A stretch of DNA of 64,000 nucleotides from Oscillospiraceae bacterium (GTDB lineage Bacteria; Bacillota; Clostridia; Oscillospirales; Acutalibacteraceae), in the NCBI GenBank assembly GCA_015065725.1, contig SVPV01000002.1, forward strand, positions 55,314 through 119,313, given 5' to 3'. Below are positions 33,561-41,367 of the stretch, one piece after another. Made by a program: the position numbers and the translations under genes. The first letter of the stretch is position 1; each line of letters opens with the position of its first letter. A model generated the notes under the pieces. It made no database searches. It was not told the DNA's origin and worked only from the letters and a program-made list of their open reading frames with translations.

Positions 33561-34748
33561 GTGTTAAACACATTTGAAGAAATTATTGAGGTAGTTGCTT
33601 CGCAAGTCGAACAAATACCAAATTTTCCTGAATCAACAAATTTTTGGATGGTTCGCTCAAAAAAAGGAATTTTTTATCGTGAATATCTTGAAGATGGATT
33701 TATAGCAATCGGTTGGAATGCATTAACAAATGATATTCTAAATAGTAACGATGATAAAAGATTAAAGGATTATTTAACAGAGCAAGGCTATAAAGATAAA
33801 ATGCCAGGAACCGCTATAAATAAGTGTCGCCGTTTTATATCCGAAGTTAAAAAGGGCGATATAGCAATGATTGTTGGAAGTTATGAAATAGCTTTTGCTA
33901 TTATCGGCGATTATTACGAATACGAAAGTCAATCAACTACCACAACCAAAGAAATCGATATAATTGCACAAATAGATAATGGTACATACTTTGGCGGTTA
34001 TTGCCCCTACAAAAAAAGAAGACACATTACCATTATATCTACGATAGATATAAATAATGTATCACCCTCTATATACAGATGTATGGTCGCTAACCGACAC
34101 AGTTTAAGTAACCTAAACGAATATGCTGATGCTATTATTAGTGCAAGTTATGATGTCGCATATTACAATAACCGTCTTATAGTTAAATATCATATTGGCC
34201 AACTTAAAGATATAAACCCAGTTGACTTCTCTTTATTCACACTCAACACAGTGCGATTGCTTGCTGAAGACGAACGTAGTATTAGCGGAAAATACAATAT
34301 AAATTCCGAAGGTGATATTGTCCTTCTATTAGTAAATAGCGGAAAAGATATTTATGAGTTTATAAGAGACAACATTGCTTCACTATGGCTTATCTATGCT
34401 ATCCTATTTGGCACTAAAGGTTTTGGATTTGAACTGCCTTCAGCAGTCGACAAGATAAAAGATTGGGTTGCAGATGCTCTTTGTTGGAAAGATAAACGCC
34501 TTTCACAAAAAACAGAAATGGATAAAGCAAAAGCAGAGATAAAGAAAATTGAAGCTGAAACCGAACAAATTAAAATCGATAATGAAATCAAAAAACTCAC
34601 TCTTGAAACCATGAGAAAAGAGAAAGAAGAACAAGCTTTGCAAATTGTTCAACAACTTCAGCAAACGGCAGAGCCGCTTGACATCAAAGAACCCTCGCCA
34701 AAAATTATTAGTCTCGTTAATGTGCTAAATAAAGAAACTGTTGATTAA
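33561..34748 (+). CDS. Island protein with EVE/PUA-like N-domain and C-terminal coiled coil
   Basis: This 395-residue protein of unknown function starts with GTG at 33561, preceded by GAGGTG; an in-frame GTG at 33552 lies inside that site. Residues ~18-150 (FWMVRSKKGIFYREYLEDGFIAIGW, GDIAMIVGSYEIAFAIIGDY) resemble EVE/PUA-like domains, which in restriction and defence proteins recognise modified bases. A weakly hydrophobic stretch (about 270-295) and a long charged coiled coil (about 310-375) follow. It is the first gene inside the tRNA-Pro island. A defence role is only an inference. It overlaps the convergent next gene by four bases. Confidence 0.6.
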   Translation: MLNTFEEIIEVVASQVEQIPNFPESTNFWMVRSKKGIFYREYLEDGFIAIGWNALTNDILNSNDDKRLKDYLTEQGYKDKMPGTAINKCRRFISEVKKGDIAMIVGSYEIAFAIIGDYYEYESQSTTTTKEIDIIAQIDNGTYFGGYCPYKKRRHITIISTIDINNVSPSIYRCMVANRHSLSNLNEYADAIISASYDVAYYNNRLIVKYHIGQLKDINPVDFSLFTLNTVRLLAEDERSISGKYNINSEGDIVLLLVNSGKDIYEFIRDNIASLWLIYAILFGTKGFGFELPSAVDKIKDWVADALCWKDKRLSQKTEMDKAKAEIKKIEAETEQIKIDNEIKKLTLETMRKEKEEQALQIVQQLQQTAEPLDIKEPSPKIISLVNVLNKETVD

Positions 34749-35170
34749 TAGCTATAAAATAGGATACTCACTTTGAATAGTGAGTATGTTGGTGACTCAA
34801 CTCTTTGATATAATGCTATACGTTTAGCTTCTCTTTGTGATTTTAAATTACATCCATCTCCACAATCTCTCCATTTTTTGCTCAGAAAAAGCTCTTTAGA
34901 ACCAAAAAATTCTCTGCCACACTTACATTTAATTTTATATAATTTTCGATTTTTTTCATCCTCAATTTGTCTATCAAATGTTTCAACTGAATCAAAATTT
35001 GACCAAGAACTTTTTTCTCCATTAATAAACTTTTGTTTTTCTTCTTTAAGCTTTGCTATACGTTCACTTGCGCACTCTTTTTGATACGCATCAAACCCAG
35101 CAATTACGGTAAAACATCCATTTTTTTGACCAACACTTAAAACCTCGATGACTTTATCATTTAACTTCAT
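34745..35170 (-). CDS. Island hypothetical protein with cysteine-rich zinc-like motif
   Basis: The 141 residues have a central charged helical stretch (ERIAKLKEEKQKFINGEKSS) and a C-terminal cysteine motif (CKCGREFFGSKELFLSKKW then CGDGC) that could bind zinc. I recognise no family. The gene has one of the three matching island promoters with repeat R1 (TTGAGA at 35237-35242, TATAAT at 35214-35219 on the minus strand). Confidence 0.55.
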   Translation of the reverse strand: MKLNDKVIEVLSVGQKNGCFTVIAGFDAYQKECASERIAKLKEEKQKFINGEKSSWSNFDSVETFDRQIEDEKNRKLYKIKCKCGREFFGSKELFLSKKWRDCGDGCNLKSQREAKRIALYQRVESPTYSLFKVSILFYSY

Positions 35171-35213
35171 CTACAATTTCCTCTATTTTACTTTCCAACT
35201 TTTCTTTTTAATT

Positions 35214-35277
35214 ATTATAACATTTCTTTAGTTTTATCTCAATCCCTTATTCGTTAATTGCATCACATCAATTTTTA
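35214..35277 (-). promoter_or_regulatory. Island promoter with degenerate repeat R1
   Basis: On the minus strand the conserved AATAAGGGATTGAGA box supplies TTGAGA, followed after 17 bases by TATAAT. The palindrome seen further upstream in R2/R3 is degenerate here (about 35263-35277). Confidence 0.65.
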
Positions 35278-35326
35278 TACGAACAATGACATTGGAGCAG
35301 ATATATCGGTACCAATATAAATGATT

Positions 35327-35360
35327 AAAACCGCTGAAGTTTTACGCTTCAGCGGTTTTT
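35327..35360. terminator. Terminator hairpin before R1
   Basis: AAAACCGCTGAAG pairs with CTTCAGCGGTTTT, flanked by A and T runs. It ends the minus-strand gene cluster 35366-38817. Confidence 0.88.
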
Positions 35361-35365
35361 CATAA

Positions 35366-36037
35366 TTACCAAATAAACGGTATTAAGCGGTATTTGACCT
35401 TTTGTTTATACTCACGGTAACCGTCGAGTTCTTTTTCTAGGAATTTTTCCTCATCCTTAATCCTTTTTGCTATGATAAAAGGATATGCGAGGAAAATTAG
35501 AAACGAATATATGGAGCCTAGTACTAACGGCATTGATAAAAACAAAAGCAAGGTTACGCTGTACATTGGGTGCCTAACGATACCATAAAGTCCAGTATCT
35601 ATTACTTTTTGGTTTTCCTGTGCTTCGATAGTGCGGCTTAGGTATGTATTTTCTCTAAGCACCTCGGCATAGAGAATATATGCCACCAAAAACACCACCG
35701 CAGCACCGATGGAAACACCCTTTGGCAAGGTGTATAAGTTAAAGCGGAAGCCAAGCCCTGCAACAATAAACCCAAGCAAAAACATAAGACCGCTTAATTT
35801 CACGACAAGACTTTGTTCTTGTCTTTTCTCTTTTGCGTTCAGTCTGCTTTTTAATAGTTCGGGGTTTTTGAGCATCATTACAATTCCCGCAAAGAACATT
35901 GGAATAAACAAAATTCCTAGAAGCAACCAACCACCAAAGAATGAAAAACTACCTGCGGACAAGAATATAAGAAGACCTACTAAGCCTATGCCTAATAAGA
36001 ATTTTGTTATAGCTGAGATAAATAGTTTTAAGGTCAT
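35366..36037 (-). CDS. Isoprenylcysteine methyltransferase-like (ICMT/PEMT) membrane protein
   Basis: The 223 residues have five or six hydrophobic segments, with the SAM-binding C-terminal signature GLYGIVRHPMYSVTLLL and EEKFLEKELDGYREYKQKVKYRLIPFIW near the end. The bacterial ICMT/PEMT group methylates lipids or small molecules; its substrates are mostly unknown. It is the last gene of the six-gene minus-strand cluster starting with the rhodanese gene. Confidence 0.82.
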   Translation of the reverse strand: MTLKLFISAITKFLLGIGLVGLLIFLSAGSFSFFGGWLLLGILFIPMFFAGIVMMLKNPELLKSRLNAKEKRQEQSLVVKLSGLMFLLGFIVAGLGFRFNLYTLPKGVSIGAAVVFLVAYILYAEVLRENTYLSRTIEAQENQKVIDTGLYGIVRHPMYSVTLLLFLSMPLVLGSIYSFLIFLAYPFIIAKRIKDEEKFLEKELDGYREYKQKVKYRLIPFIW

Positions 36038-36061
36038 CGCAATACTCCTTAAAAATAGATT

Positions 36062-37135
36062 TTATTTACTGCAACAAACTTTTATTGCTTCACCTATAAA
36101 CTCTGCCGTACCGACAGCGTGTTTATCGATATTGTTTTTAAAGCGTTCATCGGCTACATACATTTGGCCGAGTCCTGCGAGGATTTCGTTTGTGCAGGTG
36201 TAGTAATTATCGGTGATATAGTCTTGCAGTTCTTTTGCAAGCATCTGTGCCTCGACAGAGTCGGCGGTGTTGCCGTTTTGCTTACACTCGGCAAATTTAG
36301 CGAAAACTGACATTAAACCATCGTTTACCTCTTGCCATTTGTCTGCGGTGTAGTTTGCAGTTTTTTCTGCGTGTTCTTTATAGGCATCGGTATTACCGAA
36401 GCGCTGTTTTACTTCTTTATCATAACTATTTTTATAATTCATTACTAATACTCCATCTTTTACATAAGAATTGGTGAGTTCAAAATCTTGGACGGTGCTG
36501 TTCATAAAGAGCAGTTTATCGTCCTTGTCTGCGACAATAGGTGCTACGACAAGGCTTAATTCATCAATTGCGTTGGCACGCTGAAATGCACCGTTTATGA
36601 TGCTTCCGCCCTCTAACAGCAAGGTATCGATTCCTACAATGTTTTTGAGCTTTAAAAGCGCAAGTTCAACGTCAATTTTATCTTTGCCTGCAAATATGTA
36701 GGGTATTTCCAAATCTTTAAGGTAGCCGAGGTATCGCTCGTCAACATTTTCGGATAATACCTCAATAATCTGTGCGCCGTCATAACCTGGGTCGCCGTCG
36801 GGGTCGATAATGCGGTTAGATTTCCAACCAAGTTTACCGTTGGTATCAAAGGCAACAGCATAAAATCCTGACATATACTCTTCATCAAGCATAAAATCCA
36901 TTCGCACAGGGTCAGGTTTTACAGGCTTGTATTTGGTTAAATCGGGATAGTATCCGCCTGTGAAACTGCTTTCCATAGTAACGCGACCGCAAATAAAACC
37001 GTTTGATTTTAAATTGCGGTTGATTTCATAATATATTTCGCATGCATTTTCACACACAGGACTGCTTAAAAAATCGCCCGTAACCTTACCGTCAATAGAG
37101 GTTACCATATGGCAGATTATGTATGGTCTGTTCAT
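36062..37135 (-). CDS. RibD-like reductase fused to a TipAS drug-binding domain
   Basis: This 357-residue two-domain protein is unusual. Residues ~2-225 form a RibD C-terminal/dihydrofolate-reductase-like domain (RPYIICHMVTSIDGKVTGDF, GFICGRVTMESSF, LLLEGGSIINGAFQRA). Residues ~235-355 match the TipAS domain (RFGNTDAYKEHAEKTANYT, CTNEILAGLGQMYVADERF), which in MerR-type TipAL binds thiopeptide-type antibiotics. The start at 37135 lies just after a GGTGA site, 13 bases past the upstream stop. Possible roles are drug sensing, sequestration or modification, all inferred. Confidence 0.8.
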   Translation of the reverse strand: MNRPYIICHMVTSIDGKVTGDFLSSPVCENACEIYYEINRNLKSNGFICGRVTMESSFTGGYYPDLTKYKPVKPDPVRMDFMLDEEYMSGFYAVAFDTNGKLGWKSNRIIDPDGDPGYDGAQIIEVLSENVDERYLGYLKDLEIPYIFAGKDKIDVELALLKLKNIVGIDTLLLEGGSIINGAFQRANAIDELSLVVAPIVADKDDKLLFMNSTVQDFELTNSYVKDGVLVMNYKNSYDKEVKQRFGNTDAYKEHAEKTANYTADKWQEVNDGLMSVFAKFAECKQNGNTADSVEAQMLAKELQDYITDNYYTCTNEILAGLGQMYVADERFKNNIDKHAVGTAEFIGEAIKVCCSK

Positions 37136-37148
37136 AAAATCACCATTA

Positions 37149-37475
37149 TTAGTCAAGTATTACCGACTTTTTCTTGCCGTTTTTGTTTTTGGGATACTCG
37201 CGTATTCTTACAATAAAATCAAAGTTTACAGCTTCTAAAGTGCCGGATTTTTCAATCAAAATTCCGCCCTCGTTCACTTCTTTAATTGTTCCCGTAAACT
37301 GTGAATTAAAGGTGTAAATAATACATTCTTTATTTATAAATTTTTGTGCAAGCTCAAACATTTCGCTGTCCTCCGTTTTTCTTTTTTTAATTATGTTTTT
37401 TAAAACTGCTTTTTCATTTCGCTGAGTTATAAGGATAATTATAAGCAGTAAAAATATCGGGATATAAGAACTCAT
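37149..37475 (-). CDS. Small membrane-anchored protein with beta-barrel-like tail
   Basis: These 108 residues have an N-terminal hydrophobic helix (residues 3-17) and a soluble C-terminal part (FINKECIIYTFNSQFTGTIKEV...VNFDFIVRIREYPK) that reads like a small Sm/SH3-type barrel. I cannot assign a function. It lies two bases downstream of the PAS gene and is co-transcribed with it. Confidence 0.6.
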   Translation of the reverse strand: MSSYIPIFLLLIIILITQRNEKAVLKNIIKKRKTEDSEMFELAQKFINKECIIYTFNSQFTGTIKEVNEGGILIEKSGTLEAVNFDFIVRIREYPKNKNGKKKSVILD

Positions 37476-37477
37476 TT

Positions 37478-37846
37478 TTATCCCCCTATTTCAGCATATA
37501 GTGACCTGGTTTCTTGGTTTCTATATTCGTGCTTTTCATAATAGCCGATAAGTGTACCGTTATCGTCACGCAAAGCCACCATATAAACGTCCTTATTTTC
37601 TTTATCGTTACGCGAAGTGTAAACTATGTTATTTTCTTTACTCTCAGTAAACCAAGCGACTACGCGGTCAATTTTTGCATTAGAATCGGCATTGTGGCAA
37701 GCCTTTAGGCTTTTACCTGTAAGGTCGGTATGATAACGCGAAATAGAGGCAGGATTCATATAGACCACCGTATGCTCTAAATCGCAAATCACAATCGGTG
37801 CTGTGTCCTGTTCTAACACACTTTTGAAAAATTTTGATAGTTCCAT
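37478..37846 (-). CDS. PAS-domain sensory protein
   Basis: This 122-residue protein is almost entirely one PAS fold (VLEQDTAPIVICDLEHTVVYMNPAS, LTGKSLKACHN, DNGTLIGYYE). No output domain is attached. Neighbouring flavin reductase and rhodanese genes suggest redox or sulfur sensing, but no cofactor ligand can be assigned. It starts one base after the flavin reductase gene ends. Confidence 0.82.
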   Translation of the reverse strand: MELSKFFKSVLEQDTAPIVICDLEHTVVYMNPASISRYHTDLTGKSLKACHNADSNAKIDRVVAWFTESKENNIVYTSRNDKENKDVYMVALRDDNGTLIGYYEKHEYRNQETRSLYAEIGG

Positions 37847-37847
37847 A

Positions 37848-38405
37848 TTATTTTAACTTCTTTCCGTCAGAGAATGCATTGCCGACCTTTTCGCCGAGTT
37901 TAATGTAGGTGTGGTGCACAGGGTCATAAGTGATAGCCTCTAACTTTTCGGGGTCGATTTGTCCGTCTGAACCAAGTACCGACTCATCCGCACTAACGTT
38001 TACAATCTCACCAATGCAGATACCGTCTTCATTAAACTTTAAGAGTTTGCATTCAACGGTCATAGGAAATTCGTTGATTATGGGTGCATTTACAAAAGCG
38101 GATTTTGTGGTGGTAAGACCTGCTTTTGCCATTTTATCGGGAACTTTGTTGCCCGAAACAACGCCGACATAATCAGCCTCTATAACGTGTTTTGCATCAG
38201 AAATGCTTACCGTAAAAGCACCGCTCTCGATAATGTTTTTAGTTGTCTTATGGTCGTCGGCAAGACAAACCATAATTTGATTTGTATCGTAAATACCACC
38301 CCAAGCCGCATTCATACAGTTTGGCTTTCCGTCTTTATCATAGGCTGCAACGATAAATACAGGCATAGGATAGGCCCAGGTTTTTACTCCAAAATCTTTA
38401 CGCAT
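37848..38405 (-). CDS. Flavin reductase-family protein (flavoredoxin-like)
   Basis: The 185 residues match the FMN-binding split-barrel flavoredoxin family: YPMPVFIVAAYDKDGKPNCMNAAWGG, GAFTVSISDAKH, DYVGVVSGNKVPDKMAKAGLT and CKLLKFNEDGICIGEIVNV. It binds FMN and passes electrons to unknown partners. The start at 38405 follows AGAGGTG; a reading from 38435 would overlap that site and the upstream gene. Confidence 0.88.
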   Translation of the reverse strand: MRKDFGVKTWAYPMPVFIVAAYDKDGKPNCMNAAWGGIYDTNQIMVCLADDHKTTKNIIESGAFTVSISDAKHVIEADYVGVVSGNKVPDKMAKAGLTTTKSAFVNAPIINEFPMTVECKLLKFNEDGICIGEIVNVSADESVLGSDGQIDPEKLEAITYDPVHHTYIKLGEKVGNAFSDGKKLK

Positions 38406-38418
38406 AAAAAACACCTCT

Positions 38419-38817
38419 TTATTTAACAATTTCATACGGCCAGTCGATAATACCGCCGAATTCTTTTACATTGGTGTAGCCTAAGTTTACAAGTTCTTCG
38501 GATGCGATTTTGCTTCGTCTACCGCTACGGCAGTAAACAAGAATTAAAGCATCTTTGTCGGGCAGTTCTTTTTCTGCTCGGCCTTTAATCTCATATTCGG
38601 GAATCAAAATTGCATTTTCAATATGTCCCTCGACGAATTCTTCCTCAGTTCTTGCATCTATGATAATATAATCCTGTTCGGTATCCATAATCTCTTTGGC
38701 TTGCTGTGGTGTTATTTGCTCGTAGGTGGCATTATTCCCACCGTCCTGACAAGCGGTTAAGCCAAATAACGAAAGTGAAATTATAAGCATTATAATCAAT
38801 CCTTTAACTTTTTTCAT
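38419..38817 (-). CDS. Rhodanese-like lipoprotein
   Basis: The 132 residues start with a lipoprotein signal (lipobox LTAC, cysteine near residue 23). A single rhodanese domain follows (ITPQQAKEIMDTEQDYIIIDARTEEEF) with the active loop CRSGRRS containing the catalytic cysteine. It would handle sulfur or persulfide at the outer membrane surface. First gene of the 38817-35366 cluster, with the R2 promoter just upstream. Confidence 0.9.
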   Translation of the reverse strand: MKKVKGLIIMLIISLSLFGLTACQDGGNNATYEQITPQQAKEIMDTEQDYIIIDARTEEEFVEGHIENAILIPEYEIKGRAEKELPDKDALILVYCRSGRRSKIASEELVNLGYTNVKEFGGIIDWPYEIVK

Positions 38818-38838
38818 AGTATTTGCACCTCGTTAAAT

Positions 38839-38908
38839 AGTATAACATTTTCACCAACATTTCTCAATCCCTTATCTTTGTTTACTGTATATCAAAATTT
38901 GATATGCT
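38839..38908 (-). promoter_or_regulatory. Island promoter with repeat R2
   Basis: On the minus strand the palindrome TATCAAATTTTGATA (38890-38904) lies 22 bases upstream of TTGAGA (38862-38867), which is 17 bases from TATACT (38839-38844), just before the rhodanese gene. Confidence 0.75.
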
Positions 38909-38956
38909 TACCACCACCAAACAGCCTATTAAATTGACTCAATATATGGTAAACAA

Positions 38957-38988
38957 AAACCGCCGAAGTTTTTACGCTTCGGCGGTTT
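38957..38988. terminator. Terminator hairpin between R2 and the next minus-strand gene
   Basis: AAACCGCCGAAG pairs with CTTCGGCGGTTT; A-rich upstream on the plus strand, so it works for the minus-strand genes to its right. Confidence 0.85.
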
Positions 38989-39015
38989 AGTTTTCACTAG
39001 TTCAATTGTTTAAGA

Positions 39016-39252
39016 TTATTTATGTGTATTATTCCAAAATTCAATCATTTTGTCTATGATATTTTCGGGGTCAAATATTGGTGTTGGAAAATTGCTCTTT
39101 GACATTTTTCCTCCATTTGCTCTTCCAAGTTCCGTTAATTTCCAGCCTATCGTATCTTTTACTATGTATCCCATGTCTTTTAATATTTCATATACATCGT
39201 TTGTTGTATAATTTTTAAGATATTTTGCAATTATACTGGGCGGACATCTCAT
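39016..39252 (-). CDS. Small winged-helix-like protein, function unknown
   Basis: The 78 residues contain SIIAKYLKNYTTNDVYEILKDMGYIVKDTIGWKLTELG, which reads like a winged-helix or 'two-helix plus hairpin' DNA- or protein-binding fold in which the last strands (GWKLTELGRANGG) form the wing. No enzymatic motif is seen. It is 48 bases downstream of the LURP-one-like gene and may be co-transcribed with it. Confidence 0.55.
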   Translation of the reverse strand: MRCPPSIIAKYLKNYTTNDVYEILKDMGYIVKDTIGWKLTELGRANGGKMSKSNFPTPIFDPENIIDKMIEFWNNTHK

Positions 39253-39300
39253 AATAACACCTTACTTTCTTAAAAAATGATTGATAATAAATTAAAATCA

Positions 39301-40002
39301 TTACTCATTAACAGTATCTAAGGCAATAGCCATCATAACGGCTACTTGCTTATCTTTTTCTTCTTTATATTCGAGCACATATCTATCTACAAAACCATCT
39401 TTAAGTTTCATCGGTAGTTCGTGTAACTCCGCTATTTTCTTTCCCTTATGATATATTGAGAAATTGCCATTCGATTTGATTTTAATCTCAATTCTTCCAT
39501 CAAATGCCTCAATTTGCAAATCACCAAACGAAACGCATTTCTTTAAGTCGCACAACTTTTCGTTTCCCATTGTGACAGTGCATGTCTTGGCTTCTTTCTC
39601 AAATAATGGTATACCACCGGATATTAGCCACTGTTTGACAGTGCCTATTCTTGTTTTACCATTCCTTGTGTCATATACTGTTAATATATCTCTATCCGTT
39701 AAAAGTGTTGTTTCCATATCAGATGCAAACTCTTCTGTTCCGTCTTTAGTAGTGATTTGATATTGACTCTTGCTGCCTACAGCCATTGCACCAGAAACAC
39801 CTAACAATGTTTTAGCCATCGTACCTACAGAATAAGACTGCATTTTTACAATTAAAACATTCTCTGTTTTGGCTTTTTGAATAATCTTATTTGCTGTCTT
39901 ATCTAGACCCGCTTCCTTTTTAACTGCAGCAACGCTTTCTTTAAAAGATTCTTTCGCCTTGTCCAATTTGTGTTTGCTGGCAATTAGTTTGATTATTGAC
40001 AT
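39301..40002 (-). CDS. LURP-one/tubby-like protein
   Basis: This 233-residue protein has a basic helical N-terminus (about 1-45). A beta-rich domain follows (YQITTKDGTEEFASDMETTLLTDRDILTVYDTRNGKTRIGTVKQ, GRIEIKIKSNGNFSIYHKGKKIAEL) that resembles the LURP-one/tubby-like fold found in many bacterial proteins of unknown role. The start at 40002 follows CGGAG; a GTG at 40011 is part of that site. The R3 promoter is upstream. Confidence 0.6.
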   Translation of the reverse strand: MSIIKLIASKHKLDKAKESFKESVAAVKKEAGLDKTANKIIQKAKTENVLIVKMQSYSVGTMAKTLLGVSGAMAVGSKSQYQITTKDGTEEFASDMETTLLTDRDILTVYDTRNGKTRIGTVKQWLISGGIPLFEKEAKTCTVTMGNEKLCDLKKCVSFGDLQIEAFDGRIEIKIKSNGNFSIYHKGKKIAELHELPMKLKDGFVDRYVLEYKEEKDKQVAVMMAIALDTVNE

Positions 40003-40063
40003 TTTTATCACTCCGTTTTATGTATTTCATTATACACCTTGTAATTTTCGAGAATTAATATTT

Positions 40064-40135
40064 ATTATATCATTTATGTTTTATTTTCTCAATCCCTTAT
40101 TCTTTGTTTACTGCGTATCAAATTTTGATATGCTT
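40064..40135 (-). promoter_or_regulatory. Island promoter with repeat R3
   Basis: The palindrome TATCAAATTTTGATA (40116-40130) is 23 bases upstream (minus strand) of TTGAGA (40087-40092); TATAAT (40064-40069) follows 17 bases on. Same geometry as R1 and R2. Confidence 0.78.
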
Positions 40136-40167
40136 GAGTGTTGCGTGTTTATATGATATAATTTATC

Positions 40168-40195
40168 TTGACAGATTAAAAAAGCGTAGTATAAT
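40168..40195 (+). promoter_or_regulatory. Promoter of the nucleotidyltransferase-like gene
   Basis: Perfect TTGACA (40168-40173) and TATAAT (40190-40195) with a 16-base spacer. Confidence 0.8.
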
Positions 40196-40255
40196 ATAAT
40201 GATTTAACGTGCGTTAAATGGTCGGTTAGGGAAAATAAATTGCGGAGGAATAAAT

Positions 40256-40903
40256 ATGTATAATTTTGAATTTGTAAGCAAGAAAAAACGCGTACCAATT
40301 AAGAAAGACCTTATTGCAATTCTTAACCAGGTTCAAGACATAGTTCGTAAAGATTTTACATTTCGTTATGATTTCGTAGGTAGTGATAAGCGCAATATGG
40401 TAACCTATGATTTCAAAAGCAACATAGGGTTTGATTTTGATGTCAATATTGAAGTTAATGATGAGGACAATAGTTTTTCTGCAAAGGAAATAAAAATTAA
40501 ACTCATAAATGCTCTCAACAAAATCGCTCGAAAATATGGATATGATTTTGCAGAGGATTCCACGCGAGTAATTACTATAAAGGTAAAAGATAAAGAAAAC
40601 TCAAAAATTTTACATAGTTGTGATTTTGCTATCGTAAACAATTATGTTGACGAGGACGGATACCACCGACAAGAATATATTTACTTTAATAAAAAGCAAA
40701 ATAGTTACTATTGGCAAGAGCAATCTGGCGGTTATTATATGCTTCCCGAAAAAGCGGAATGGATAGAAGAAAATGAATACCAAAAAGAATTGCGAAATCT
40801 ATACTTAGATAAAAAGAAGAAAAATTTTTCTGGTAAACATTCACGTACACTTTATGCAGAATCAGTGCATGAAATTTGCCAAAAATACGGTTACTATGAT
40901 TAA
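40256..40903 (+). CDS. Nucleotidyltransferase-like conserved hypothetical protein
   Basis: In this 215-residue protein, residues ~38-65 (YDFVGSDKRNMVTYDFKSNIGFDFDVNIEV) resemble the GS...DxD core of the pol-beta-like nucleotidyltransferase fold, and ILHSCDFAIVNN near residue 120 could supply the third acidic residue. Close relatives are common in Clostridia but have no assigned role that I know; many proteins of this fold are toxins or defence enzymes. It is the only plus-strand gene in the first module of the island and has its own strong promoter and a GGAGG site. Confidence 0.6.
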   Translation: MYNFEFVSKKKRVPIKKDLIAILNQVQDIVRKDFTFRYDFVGSDKRNMVTYDFKSNIGFDFDVNIEVNDEDNSFSAKEIKIKLINALNKIARKYGYDFAEDSTRVITIKVKDKENSKILHSCDFAIVNNYVDEDGYHRQEYIYFNKKQNSYYWQEQSGGYYMLPEKAEWIEENEYQKELRNLYLDKKKKNFSGKHSRTLYAESVHEICQKYGYYD

Positions 40904-40981
40904 ATAATTTTCTCATAAAACCATCCCAAAACACAACTTGACAAATCTCATTTCCCAAGTTAAAATGCGACAAACAAGAAA

Positions 40982-41017
40982 CTCCCCGAAGTGATGCGTA
41001 GCATCGCTTTCGGGGAG
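40982..41017 (+). terminator. Terminator at the left edge of repeat A
   Basis: A long stem (CTCCCCGAAG, then GATGC/GCATC around GTA, then CTTTCGGGGAG) followed by a run of seven T. Confidence 0.92.
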
Positions 41018-41026
41018 GATTTTTTT

Positions 41027-41362
41027 GACCACAGTTTGTCCCACAGACAACTCTGGAGTAGGTGGAAACAGTGGAGTAAAGAGTGCTAAAGAGTATGTAA
41101 ATCCGAGCGGAAAGGGTTAAATAGTGCTATATGTAGCCAATATAAAGAAAATATAGCCATTTGGGAACACATATACACGCCCTTACTTGAGTTTGCTAGA
41201 AAGTGCGGTATTTACTGGGTTTCATTGTTTTAATTTTCATTCGAACCTGTCAATACTTTTCGTTTTGACCACAGTTTTTACTGTGTTTTGGCCTCTTTTT
41301 CTCCTTTGCAACACAACATTACCACAAAGGTTTTCAAAAGTCCAGCGAAATATCAAATATTT
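41027..41362. repeat. att-like repeat A of the tRNA-Pro island
   Basis: This noncoding repeat starts GACCACAGTTTGTCCCACAG, contains CATTTGGGAA near 41160-41169 (the tRNA-Pro anticodon-loop core), then GTGCGGTATTTACTGG, and ends with a TTTGCAACACAACATTACC segment. It aligns along its full length with repeat B and over its first ~140 bases with repeat C. No gene is present in it. Confidence 0.75.
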
Positions 41363-41367
41363 TTTTA

